Source: Lithodes maja
Taxonomy: Eukaryota > Arthropoda > Malacostraca > Decapoda > Lithodidae
Reading direction: 5' to 3'
Assembly: GCA_037953745.1 (NCBI GenBank)
Contig: JBAKBP010000197.1
Location: forward strand, 30,001 to 94,000
Length of the DNA: 64,000 bases
The notes beneath the pieces are model-generated. The model saw only the letters and a list, made by a program, of their open reading frames with translations. It did no database searches and was not told the DNA's origin. Positions 44,903 through 57,119 of this stretch are shown here, piece by piece. How positions within the stretch are numbered: position 1 is the stretch's first letter; each line of letters starts with the position of its first letter. A program made the translations under genes and the position numbers.

Positions 44903-46411
44903 GGTAACAGTCAGTTTCTTCAGATCACTTCACTCACTTTAAAACACTTAACTCACTTTAAAACACTTAACTCACTTTAAAACACTTCACTCACTTTAGA
45001 AACACTTCAATCACTTCAACCGAAAACAAATATGTTGAAATACACAACAATAGGTTATCAGGGGTGATAGCCAAACCGAAAACAAAATATTTGAGATACG
45101 CAGAATTAGGCTTCCAGGGGCGATAGCCTAACCAAAAGTTTAAAACAAATTGAAATACGCACCAATAGGCTACCAGCGTTGAATAGCCTAACCGAAAATA
45201 ATAAAATTGAAATATGCAGAAATAGGCTACCAGGTGTGATAACCTAACCTTAAACAAATATATATATATATATATATAACAGAATATGTAACTAAATATA
45301 CAATTCACCAAATAGAGATTATATAGAAATAAAGTGTGACTGCACACACGAGGTTAATATACTGTATCAACAGATGGCCCTGGTGTCACTGTAGCCTAGT
45401 AAAGCAGTAGCTTACTCGTTTTAGATAAAACAAAAAAAGTGTATCCGTCAAAGGTTACTACAAGATCGTGCAAGCAACAACTAAAATTACAGATATATAT
45501 ATAGCTACAGTAGGATACTAAATACAATATCTACTAGAGTTAATAAGAACAACAGATTGGCTGGATATAGGCTAAGCTAGGTTTGGATTGGGTTAAAAGC
45601 TTGGCAGGTTGGGTTAGGCTAGGTTAGTTTGTACAAATACCACCCTTAGCTTAAAGTAAAATCACTCTGAGGAGAAAAAGTCAAGAATATATCTAGGGGA
45701 AAAAGATAAATGAATGCACTTAAATTTACTACAAAATTGGCTGGAATTTAATATGTATTATCCCCCCAAAAAAATTTGTTTACAAAATGGCGTCGGCGTT
45801 CGTTCCTGTAGGCAGGTTAGTTAGTACACAATATTGTTTATTAGCAAATTAATATGCAAAGCTTTACATACATACAAGGCAGTTAAATTGATACTTACTA
45901 CAGTAGGTAATGGGTAAAATTAGGGGCTACGATTTTATATCAAATAAAAAGAGAGTGTTTGTTTACAAACAAAACAAACAAAGAACAACAGATGGCGCTA
46001 GTGGCGCCCTGTCCGAGCAGGAGTCTTGTGATAAACACAAAGTTTATCAGTCAATACACAGCGAAATATCGTGCAGTGTTACTTACTAAGCTACAGGATG
46101 GTTACACGTGCTCTTAACCACCTTTCATGCACAAGAATGAAGAGGATGAGTAGTTAATACTCAAATTATGATCGATATCGTGAGAGCGTTGACAGAACGT
46201 CTGCAGCGTCTGGCGGTAGCGAGCGGAGAGGAGGAGGGAGGGAGCGAGGGAGGGGGCGAGAAGGAGAGAGGGAATGAGAAAAGGAGATAGGAGTAGTGAG
46301 GAGCATGGCAGGAGTGAGAAGGAATGGGATGGGAAGGAGAGAAGAAGGGAGAGAGAAGGAGTGAGGGAGAAGGGGTGTGGAGGAGTAAAGGAGGAAAGGA
46401 GTGGAGAGAAG
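44903..46411 (-). other. CR1 5' UTR and upstream block, unit A
   Basis: Tandem TCACTTTAAAACACTTAAC repeats (44930-45015), TTAGG-like words (GGTTGGGTTAGGCTAGG near 45610), a short (TA)n at 45257-45280, then about 250 bp of GAGG/GAAG-rich purine sequence up to the junction. The same block recurs in units B, C and D with (TA)n of different lengths, so it belongs to the repeating unit. It may hold the promoter. Confidence 0.75.
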
Positions 46412-46634
46412 GAGTACAAAGGAGTACAAAGGAAATCAAGCAACAACAGATCTAGTGACCCTTCTAGGCTGCTTGTCCTCCAAAACACTGAGGATCAAGG
46501 GTCCAAACAGTGGTTTAGAGTGGGTAAGGGAACATTGGAAAGGGAACTACTGCCCTGGAACTAATGTCTGTGGCAGGATTAGGAAGTTAGTAGGGGACAG
46601 AGGGGTTAGTAACTGAGGGGAGGATAAAAAAAAG

Positions 46635-49549
46635 TTATTCATTTACAAACGCAGTAAGTCGCGGGTTTGATGCGAGATATTTGTCTAGGCGAAGTTTAAA
46701 TGAATCAACGGTGCTGCAGTCTATGACATTTCGGGGAAGCCCATTCCATAAGTTGACAACTCGATTGAAGAAGCAATTCGTAGCTTCTGCGAGTTAAAAG
46801 ATTTACCAATAATTTTGAAACCATTTCCCTGCGTGTAATTAGATTGGTCGATAGTGAAGTACTTACTACAGTTCATATTGTCGATGCCTTTGATGATTTT
46901 GAACACTTGAATTAAGTCGCCTCTTAATCTGCGCTGGGTTAAAGGAAATAGATTTAATTCTCTAAGACGCTCTTCGTATGGTTTGTTCTTTAGGCTAGGC
47001 ATCATTTTGGTAACTCTACGTTGAACTCGCTCTAGCTTGTCAATATATTTTTGGTAATAAGGGCACCAGGATTGAACGCAGTATTCCAGAAGAGGGCGGA
47101 CTAAGGAATTGTAAAGGGTTAGGATAACTTCTTTGGATTTATGCTCAAATGACCTGCCTATAAAGCCAATTATTTTGTTTGCCTTCTTAACAACTTCTGA
47201 ACATTGTTGAATCGGTTTTAGGTTACTCGATATTGTTACTCCCAGATCGGTTTCTCTGTTTACATTCTTAAGCTGAGTGCCATTCATCAAATAGTTTGCT
47301 TTCTCATTTTGGTATCTGATATGTAGTACTTTACATTTATTCGCATTGAAACTCATTTGCCAAATTTGGGCCCAACATGACACCTTATCTAGATTGTGTT
47401 GCATATCGTCAACTTGTTCTTTTGAGAGTACGCTATTTGCAATTTTTGTATCGTCAGCAAATTTTGAGATTGTACAGGTGAGACCCTCCTCGATGTCGTT
47501 GATGTAAATTAGAAAGAGAATTGGTCCTAGTACCGATCCCTGGGGTACCCCGCTACTTACATTGGTCCATTTAGATGCCTTACCGTTTATGACTACTCTT
47601 TGCTTTCTGTCGCTGAGCCAATTTTCTATCCATTTCAACACACCATCTTGTATTCCATGCGCTTTTAGTTTTAGCAGTAAACGTTTGTGGGGAACTTTGT
47701 CAAAAGCCTTTTGAAAATCAAGGTATATAATATCTACAGCTTTACTCTCATCATAGAGGTTGAGGATATCGTGGAAGAAGTCTAAGAGGTTTGTTAAACA
47801 GGATCGTTTTAACGAAAGCCGTGTTGAGTATCTTTAAGTATGTTATTTTCCTCTAAGTGATTTACGTGTCTGTCTCTTATGAGTGTTTCTAACATTTTAC
47901 ATACAACTGAGGTTAAGCTAATTGGACGATAGTTACTGGGTAGGGATTTGCTGCCTTTTTTAATATCGGTGTTACGTTGGCTAGCTTCCACTGATCAGGC
48001 ATATTTCCAGACTGCAAGGATTTATTAAATAGCAATGTCAGTGGTTTGGAGAGCTCATCCTTAGCTTCCTTTAGGACTCTAGGTGAGATTTTATCAGGTC
48101 CAGGCATTTTATTTACCTTGAGCTTATCTAAACAATTCAATACTTCTCTCTCTGTAACGGTGATATTGCTTAGAACATCTGAATTATCAATCTGAATCGG
48201 CGATGGTGTAGGGATATCACTGAGGTCTTCCTTTGTAAAAACTGATGCAAAGAAGGTATTGAGGGCATTACTCATTTGTACTTCGTCTTTGGTGTATTCT
48301 CCATTTTCATCGACTAACGGTCCAACAGTTGAAGTAACTACTTTTTTCTTTCTGATATAACTATAGAATTCTTTCGAGTTTGTTTTACTTTGATTCGCAA
48401 CATGTAACTCCATGGTCTTTTTACTTTGCTTAATTAACTTTTTGGCTTTGCGTCGTAGTAAGGATTTTAATCTATCATTAGCAAATTTTTTAGCAAGCAG
48501 ACAGTTTGAAATATCTTTATTCCACAATTTGGGCTTATTATTAAGGCCTGGACGCCGTATTTTCGATGGTATGCAGTCCTGCACTGCTTTTAGGTAAGTG
48601 GTTTCGAATAATTCCCAAGATGTATTTATGTCGTTATTGTTAATTAAAAAGCTCCAGTCAGTTTCTTTAAACATAGCTCTAAGTTTATGAAAGTTTGGTT
48701 CATGAAATTAGGGACTTTTTCGATGTTGTTATTTGGTTCGTTACTAGTAAACTTTAAAGTGAAAGTTATTGTACGATGGTCGCTGTTACTGAATTCATCA
48801 CCAACATTCAAATTCTCTATTAATTCTTCTTTTGTTGCAAATACAAGGTCAAGAACATTATTACCACGGGTCGGCGATCGAACAAATTGATAGAGTGAAC
48901 TCTCTTGCAAGTTCGCATACAAGTCATGTCCGGAGCGTGAAGTAAGAGTATCGCCCCACTTGGTCACAGGTAAATTAAAGTCGCCCAAAAATACGGTATC
49001 TTGTGAGTTACTTACATCTGCAATTTGTTCATAAATTTCTCGGTCAGTTTGCACTGATTGAGCTGGCGGTTTGTATATTAATGAAAGTATTATTTTTGTA
49101 CCTTTATTATTCTTTATTAGCACAAAAGATGTGTCGACGTTCACAATTTGAGGTTTTGACAAGAGGGTCGGGTTAAGACTTTCTTTGATATAAAATAAAA
49201 CGCCACCTCCATTTTTATTTATTTGGCTTTTCTCAAACATTACATAACCGGGAAGTGAATACTCTGCTAAAAAGTCTCTATCTACTGTACTGAGCCAAGA
49301 TTCTGTTATACCAATCACATTATAATTTTCAGTAAACACTAGTTCCTCTAAATCTGAAAATTTATTGCGTATGCTACGAGCATTTGCATAGAAAACCTTT
49401 AAAGTTGCAGTTTTAGAACTCACAGAACGTTCTTTTATCAAATTTTTGGTTCTGGTCGGATCTACATTTACATTCATGGCTGTCATCGGTCCTCGGTCGT
49501 TATCCCTGGCGGTTTTGAATTTGGGTCGTGTTAATGGAGCTTTATCCAA
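46635..49549 (-). pseudogene. CR1 ORF2, unit B (several breaks)
   Basis: Breaks: a small deletion near 48700, an in-frame loss of about 11 codons near 48458, 1-nt deletions near 47962 and 47810, and the shared C-terminal deletion near 46785 that turns SHESKNFFF into SQKLRI. The RT active site FADDTKIA is kept. Confidence 0.9.
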
Positions 49550-49575
49550 ATTCGCGGTTCTTGACAGATTAGCAT

Positions 49576-50613
49576 TTAATTCCTTCGCAGGTTGCCGCCC
49601 TCGCTGTCTTCGGTCCTCCTTCCTGGTTGTCCTGTGCTGAGTCGATTTCTTCTCCGAAAATCCTTCACCGCATCGTTGAGAAGACGCCCAAAACGTGCTG
49701 CTCCCACCTGGTTCAAATGAACTCCATCGTCCGAAAACAAATAGTCATCGTAGTAGAAATTGTCCCAGGTGTCGACGAATCCCACGTTTTCCTTCCTGCA
49801 GAGGTTTGCTAGACAACGATTTGTGCTGTCGGCTATGTTGTAAAATCGGCTCTCTACACCAAGTCGGGGGACGATTCCTGAGACGATGATCCTTGATGAC
49901 TTCTCCTTAAACGACTTGATCAGCTGCAGGTACTTTAAAAGCAAATCTTCCGACCGGGTTCGCTGTACATCGTTGGATCCAACGTGGACGACGTACATTG
50001 TATTAGCAGGGGCCAACTTAGATACTTCGTCAACTGCAGCAACTACGTCGTCCACACCACCACCAGGGATACAAAAACGCTTCCTGGTCTTAGGTGCTCT
50101 GGCGCAAATCTCTGTGAGCTGACCATGTATCATCGAATCTCCCACGAGCCGGACTTCTTCTATTTACGCTTCGTCATCTGAGTCTGTGAGTATCTGGAAG
50201 CGGTTTTGACACTCGGTAATCGGTATGGGTTTCCTGGTCTTGGGGCAAACGTTGTTCCTCATGACACGGAAGTTGTCTTGAGGGGGAATAGAGTCACTAT
50301 TTGTTTCTTGAGTATCGGAACCATCAGCTGAAATGGCTACTGCAGGCGTTGAATTGTTGGCAGTTGACGTTGGGGCGTTGGTGGCTGCTGGAGTTGCAGT
50401 GACAATTGAAGTTTGTGGTACTCCAATGTTGAGTGTTACAAACTCTTCGAGTGATTCCAGCTTCATGGTGAGGACGTTGATCTTGTTGTAGGCTTCATCT
50501 AATTTCACTGTCAAATTCTCTCGTTGCTGGCAGAGATGGCAGACTTGAAGATTGACAGTAGCAAACATGGACTCACCAAACCTACCGGCGCAGTTCGTAC
50601 AAGTGCGAGGCAT
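49576..50613 (-). pseudogene. CR1 ORF1, unit B (one nonsense codon)
   Basis: Same layout as the other ORF1s. A TAA after DSDDEA (about 50164) divides the zinc-finger/coiled-coil part from an intact esterase part. Copy 1 at 8206 carries the same nonsense change. Confidence 0.88.
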
Positions 50614-50974
50614 GGAAACAGTCAGTTTCTTCAGATCACTTCACTCACTTTAAAACACTTAACTCACTTTAAAACACTTAACTCACATTAAAACACTTAA
50701 CTCACTTTAAAACACTTCACTCACTTTAGAAACACTTCAATCACTTCAACCGAAAACAAATATGTTGAAATACACAATAGGTTATCAGGGGTGATAGCCA
50801 AACCGAAAACAAAATATTTGAGATACGCAGAATTAGGCTTCCAGGGGCGATAGCCTAACCAAAAGTTTTTTAAAAAATTGAAATACGCACCAATAGGCTA
50901 CCAGCGTTGAATAGCCTTACCGAAAATAATAAAATTGAAATACGCAGAAATAGGCTACCAGGTGTGATAACCTA

Positions 50975-50980
50975 ACCTTA

Positions 50981-51035
<55 letters not shown>
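50975..51035. repeat. (TA)n in unit B 5' block
   Basis: Same site as the (TA)n of units A, C (about 57068-57117) and D (about 63774-63813), but of different length in each. Confidence 0.9.
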
Positions 51036-51036
<1 letters not shown>

Positions 51037-52379
51037 CAGAATATGTAACTAAATATACAATTCACCAAATAGAGATTATATAGAAATAAAGTGTGACTGC
51101 ACACAAGAGGTTAATATACTGTATCAACAGATGGCCCTGGTGTCACTGTAGCCTAGTAAAGCAGTAGCCTACTCTTTTTAGATAAAACAAAAAAAGTGTA
51201 TCAGTCAAAGGTTACTACAAGATCGTGCAAGCAACAACTAAAATTACAGATGTATATATCTACAGTAGGGTACTAAGTACAATATCTACTAGAGTTAATA
51301 AGAACAACAGATTGGCTGGATATAGGCTAAGCTAGGTTTGGATTGGGTTAAAAGCTTGGCAGGTTGGGTTAGGCTAGGTTAGTTTGTACAAATACCACCC
51401 TTAGCTTAAGTAAAATCACTCTGAGGAGAAAAAGTCAAGAATATATCTAGGGGAAAAAGATAAATGAATGCACTTAAATTTACTACAAAATTGGCTGGAA
51501 TTTAATATGTATAATCCCCCCAAAAAAGTTTGTTTACAAAATGGCGTCGGCGTTCGTTCCTGTAGGCAGGTTAGTTAGTACACAATATTGTTTATTAGCA
51601 AATTAATATGCAAAGCTTTACATACATACAAGGCAGTTAAATTGATACTTACTACAGTAGGTAATGGGTAAAATTAGGGGCTACGATTTTATATCAAATA
51701 AAAAGAGAGTGTTTGTTTACAAACAAAACAAACAAAGAACAACAGATGGCGCTAGTGGCGCCCTGTCCGAGCAGGAGTCTTGTGATAAACACAAAGTTTA
51801 TCAGTAAATACACAGCGAAATATCGTGCAGTGTTACTTACTAAGCTACAGGATGGTTACACGTGCTCTTAACCACCTTTCATGCACAAGAATGAAGAGGA
51901 TGAGTAGTTAATACTCAAATTATGATCGATATCGTGAGAGCGTTGACAGTGCGTCTGCAGCGTCTGGCGGTAGCGGGCGGAGAGGAGGAGGGAGGGAGCG
52001 AGGGAGGGGGCGAGAAGGAGAGAGGAAATGAGAAAAGGAGTGAAGAAAGGAGATAGGAGTAGTGAGGAGGATGGCAGGAGTGAGGAGGAATGGATTGGGA
52101 AGGAGAGAAGAAGGGAGAGAGAAGGAGTGAGGGAGAAGGGGTGTGGAGGAGTGAAGGAGGACAAAGGAGTACAAAGGAAATCAAGCAACAACAGATCTAG
52201 TGACCCTTCTAGGCTGCTTGTCCTCCAAAACACTGAGGATCAAGTGTCCAAACAGTGGTTTAGAGTGGGTAAGGGAACATTGGAAAGGGAACTACTGCCC
52301 TGGAACTAATGTCCGTGGCAGGATTAGGAAGTTAGTAGGGGACAGAGGGGTTAGTAACTGAGGGGAGGATAAAATAAAG

Positions 52380-55300
52380 TTATTCATTTACAAACGCAGT
52401 AAGTCGCGGGTTTGATGCGAGATATTTGTCTAGGCGAAGTTTAAATGAATCAACGGTGCTGCAGTCTATGACATCTCGGGGAAGCCCATTCCATAAGTTG
52501 ACAACTCGATTGAAGAAGAAATTCTTAGCTTCTGTGAGTTAAAAGATTTACCAATAATTTTGAAACCATTTCCCCGCGTGTAATTAGATTGGTCGATAGT
52601 GAAGTACTTACTACAGTTCATATTGTCGATGCCTTTGATGATTTTGAACACTTGAATTAACTCGCCTCTTAATCGGCGCCGGGTTAAAGGAAATAGATTT
52701 AATTCTCTAAGACGCTCTTCGTATGGTTTGTTCTTTAGGCTAGGTATCATTTTGGTAACTCTACGTTGAACTCGCTCTAGCTTGTCTATATCTATTTGAT
52801 AATAAGGGCACCAGGATTGAACGCAGTATTCCAGAAGAGGGCGGACTAAGGAATTGTAAAGGGTTAGGATAACTTCTTTGGATTTATGCTCAAATGACCT
52901 GCCTATAAAGCCAATTATTTTGTTTGCCTTCTTAACAACTTCTGAACATTGTTGACTCGGTTTTAGGTTACTCGATATTGTTACTCCCAGATCGGTTTCT
53001 CTGTTTACATTCTTAAGCTGAGTGCCATTCATCAAATAGTTTGCTTTCTCATTTTGGTATCTGATATGTAGTACTTTACATTTATTCGCATTGAAACTCA
53101 TTTGCCAAATTTGGGCCCAACATGACACCTTATCTAGATTGTGTTGCATATCGTCAACTTGTTCTTTTGAGAGTACGCTATTTGCAATTTTTGTATCGTC
53201 AGCAAATTTTGAGATTGTACAGGTGAGACCCTCCTCGATGTCGTTGATGTAAATTAGAAAGATAATTGGTCCTAGTACCGATCCCTGGGGTACCCCGCTA
53301 CTTACATTGGTCCATTTAGATGCCTTACCGTTTATGACTACTCTTTGCTTTCTGTCGCTGAGCCAATTTTCTATCCATTTCAACACACCATCTTGTATTC
53401 CATGCGCTTTTAGTTTTAGAAGTAAACGTTTGTGGGGAACTTTGTCAAAGGCCTTTTGAAAATCAAGGTATATAATATCTACAGCTTTACTCTCATCGTA
53501 GAGGTTGAGGATATCGTGGAAGAAGTCTAAGAGGTTTGTTAAACAGGATCGTTTTTACGAAAGCCGTGTTGAGTATCTTTAAGTATGTTATTTTCCTCTA
53601 AGTGATTTACGTGTCTGTCTCTTATGAGTGTTTCTAACATTTTACATACAACTGAGGTTAAGCTAATTGGACGATAGTTACTGGGTAGGGATTTGCTGCC
53701 TTTTTTGAATATCGGTGTTACGTTGGCTAGCTTCCACTGATCAGGCATATTTCCAGACTGCAAGGATTTATTAAATAGCAATGTCAGTGGTTTGGAGAGC
53801 TCATCCTTAGCTTCCTTTAGGACTCTAGGTGAGATTTTATCAGGTCCAGGCATTTTATTTACCTTGAGCTTATCTAAACAATTCAATACTTCTCTCTCTG
53901 TAACGGTGATATTGCTTAGAACATCTGAATTATCAATCTGAATCGGCGATGGTGTAGGGATATCACTGAGGTCTTCCTTTGTAAAAACTGATGCAAAGAA
54001 GGTATTGAGGGCATTACTCATTTGTACTTCGTCTTTGGTGTATTCTCCATTTTCATCGACTAACGGTCCAACAGTTGAAGTAACTACTTTTTTCTTTCTG
54101 ATATAACTATAGAATTCTTTCGAGTTTGTTTTACTTTGATTCGCAACATGTAACTCCATGGTCTTTTTACTTTGCTTAACTCCTTGCGACATATATAACG
54201 CGATCGCGTCACATGAATAAGTCCACCAAAAACTCATATGACGCGATCGCGTCATATGGACTTATCTCTATACCTCTCCAATAAGTTTATGACGCAATTT
54301 TGAGTCATATGAGCTCAGTAAGTCCGATAAGTTACCATACGATAAAACTGTTGGTGGCAACCTCAGCCTCGTGCGATAATTCTAACAGCCGCAGTGTTGT
54401 TGTGAGTGTAGTGCGAGGCAGTGGCAATGATCCTGGGGCTCCCGCCTCCTCGGACTTACTGAAACATAATATGTCTGGGGGAGTTAATTAACTTTTTGGC
54501 TTTGCGTCGTAGCTCTACAAATTTCACCCGTTCTTCGTCATTTTGTAAGGATTTTAATATATCATTAGCAAACTTTTTAGCAAGCAGACAGTTTGAAATA
54601 TCTTTATTCCACCATTTGGGCTTATTATTAAGGCCTGGACGCCGTATTTTCGATGGTATGCAGTCCTGCACTGCTTTTAGGTAAGTGGTTTCGAATAATT
54701 CCCAAGATGTATTTATGTCGTTATTGTTAATTAAAAAGCTCCAGTCAGTTTCTTTAAACATAGCTCTAAGTTTATGAAAGTTTGCTTTCTTGAAATTAGG
54801 GACTTTTTCGATGCTGCTATTTGGTTCGTTACTAGTAAACTTTAAAGTGAAAGTTATTGTACGATGGTCGCTGTTACTGAATTCATCACCAACATTCAAA
54901 TTCTCCATTAATTCTTCTTTTGTTGCAAATACAAGGTCAAGAACATTATTACCACGGGTCGGCGATCGAACAAATTGATAGAGTGAACTCTCTTGCAAGT
55001 TCGCATACAAGTCATGTCCGGAGCGTGAAGTAAGAGTATCGCCCCACTTGGTCACAGGTAAATTAAAGTCGCCCAAAAATACGGTATCTTGTGAGTTACT
55101 TACATCTGCAATTTGTTCATAAATTTCTCGGTCAGTTTGCACTGATTGAGCTGGCGGTCTGTATATTAATGCAAGTATTATTTTTGTACCTTTATTATTC
55201 TTTATTAGCACAAAAGATGTGTCGACGTTCACAATTTGAGGTTTTGACAAGAGGGTCGGGTTAAGACTTTCTTTGATATAAAATAAAACGCCACCTCCAT

Positions 55301-55635
55301 TTTTATTTATTTGGCTTTTCTCAAACATTACATAACCGGGAAGTGAATACTCTGCTAAAAAGTCTATCTACTGTACTGAGCCAAGATTCTGTTATACCAA
55401 TCACATCATAATTTTCAGTAAACACTAGTTCCTCTAAATCTGAAAATTTATTGCGTATGCTACGAGCATTTGCATAGAAAACCTTTAAAGTTGCAGTTTT
55501 AGAACTCACAGAACGTTCTTTAATCAAATTTTTGGTTCTGGTCGAATCTACATTTACATTCATGGCTGTCATCGGTCCTCGGTCGTTATCCCTGGCGGTT
55601 TTGAATTTGGGTCGTGTTGATGGAGCTTTATCCAA
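52380..55635 (-). pseudogene. CR1 ORF2, unit C (frameshifts plus MITE)
   Basis: A 2-nt deletion near 55363 in the endonuclease, the MITE at 54180-54483 between endonuclease and RT, a 1-nt deletion near 53553, and the shared C-terminal deletion. FADDTKIA is intact. Confidence 0.9.
54180..54483. mobile_element. TTAA-flanked MITE in CR1 unit C (304 bp)
   Basis: Removing it plus one TTAA (54176-54179 or 54484-54487) restores the sequence of unit A across the junction exactly. Ends CTCCTTGCGACATAT and, reversed, CTCCCCCAGACATAT are imperfect inverted repeats. The subterminal region has two copies of the palindrome TGACGCGATCGCGTCA. TTAA duplication is the piggyBac signature. Confidence 0.85.
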
Positions 55636-55661
55636 ATTCGCGGTTCTTGACAGATTAGCAT

Positions 55662-56699
55662 TTAATTCCTTCGCAGGTTGCCGCCCTCGCTGTCTTCGGT
55701 CCTCCTTCCTGGTTGTCCTGTGCTGAGTCGATTTCTTCTCCGAAAATCCTTCACCGCATCGTTGAGAAGACGCCCAAAATGTGCTGCTCCCACCTGGTTC
55801 AAATGAACTCCATCGTCCGAAAACAAATAGTCATCGTAGTAGAAATTGTCCCAGGTGTCGACGAATCCCACGTTTTCCTTCCTGCAGAGGTTTGCTAGAC
55901 AACGATTTGTGCTGGTGGCTATGTTGTAAAACCGGCTCTCTACACCAAGTCGGGGGACGATTCCTGAGGCGATGATCCTTGATGACTTCTCCTTAAACGA
56001 CTTGATCAGCTGCAGGTACTTTAAAAGCAAATCTTCCGACCGGGTTTGCTGTACATCGTTGGATCCAACGTGGACGACGTACATTGTATTAGCAGGGGCC
56101 AGCTTAGATACTTCGTCAACTGCAGCAACTACGTCGTCCGCACCACCACCAGGGATACAAAAACGCTTCCTGGTCTTAGGTGCTCTGGCGCAAATCTCTG
56201 TGAGCTGACCACGTATCATCGAATCTCCCACGAGCCGGACTTCTTCTATTTCCGCTTCGTCATCTGAGTCTGTGAGTATCTGGAAGCGGTTTTGACACTC
56301 GGTAATCGGTATGGGTTTCCTGGTCTTGGGGCAAACGTTGTTCCTCATGACACGGAAGTTGTCTTGAGGGGGAATAGAGTCACTATTTGTTTCTTGAGTA
56401 TCGGAACCATCAGCTGAAATGGCTACTGCAGGCGTTGAATTGTTGGCAGTTGACGTTGGGGCGTTGGTGGCTGCTGGAGTTGCAGTGACAATTGAAGTTT
56501 GTGGTACTCCAATGTTGAGTGTTACAAACTCTTGGAGTGATTCCAGCTTCATGGTGAGGACGTTGATCTTGTTGTAGGCTTCATCTAATTTCACTGTCAA
56601 ATTCTCTCGTTGCTGGCAGAGATGGCAGACTTGAAGATTGACAGTAGCAAACATGGACTCACCAAACCTACCGGCGCAGTTCGTACAAGTTCGAGGCAT
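55662..56699 (-). CDS. CR1 ORF1, unit C, intact
   Basis: 345 codons from MPRTCTNC. CTNC/CHLC zinc-finger candidate, coiled-coil-like LTVKLDEAYNKINVLTMKLE, Ala/Thr linker, esterase with GDSMIRG, HVGSND and DGVHLN. Compared with most copies it has GGGADD for GGGVDD and VQQTRS for VQRTRS, both shared or nearly shared with unit D. The only full-length ORF1s in the array are here and in D. Confidence 0.9.
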   Translation of the reverse strand: MPRTCTNCAGRFGESMFATVNLQVCHLCQQRENLTVKLDEAYNKINVLTMKLESLQEFVTLNIGVPQTSIVTATPAATNAPTSTANNSTPAVAISADGSDTQETNSDSIPPQDNFRVMRNNVCPKTRKPIPITECQNRFQILTDSDDEAEIEEVRLVGDSMIRGQLTEICARAPKTRKRFCIPGGGADDVVAAVDEVSKLAPANTMYVVHVGSNDVQQTRSEDLLLKYLQLIKSFKEKSSRIIASGIVPRLGVESRFYNIATSTNRCLANLCRKENVGFVDTWDNFYYDDYLFSDDGVHLNQVGAAHFGRLLNDAVKDFRRRNRLSTGQPGRRTEDSEGGNLRRN

Positions 56700-57066
56700 G
56701 GAAACAGTCAGTTTCTTCAGATCACTTCACTCACTTTAAAACACTTAACTCACTTTAAAACACTTAACTCACTTTAAAACACTTCACTCACTTTAGAAAC
56801 ACTTCACTCACTTTATAAACACTTCAATCACTTCAACCGAAAACAAATATGTTGAAATACACAATAGGTTATCAGGGGTGATAGCCAAACCGAAAACAAA
56901 ATATTTGAGATACGCAGAATTAGGCTTCCAGGGGCGATAGCCTAACCAAAAGTTGTTTTTTTAAATTGAAATACGCACCAATAGGCTACCAGCGTTGAAT
57001 AGCCTTAACGAAAATAATAAAATTTAAATACGCAGAAATAGGCTACCAGGTGTGATAACCTAACCT

Positions 57067-57119
<53 letters not shown>

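Larger units (their letters stand above)
40667..46411 (-). mobile_element. CR1 unit A of a head-to-tail array
   Basis: About 5.74 kb: 3' tail repeats, 3' UTR, ORF2, ORF1, 18-20-bp 5' UTR repeats, and about 1.4 kb of further 5' sequence ending in a purine-rich block that touches the tail of unit B. ORF2 is nearly open (two nonsense codons). The least decayed ORF2 of the array. Confidence 0.92.
46412..52160 (-). mobile_element. CR1 unit B of the array
   Basis: About 5.75 kb with the same order as unit A, joined head to tail at both ends. It shares with C and D a 1-nt deletion near the ORF2 C-terminus that unit A lacks. Confidence 0.92.
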
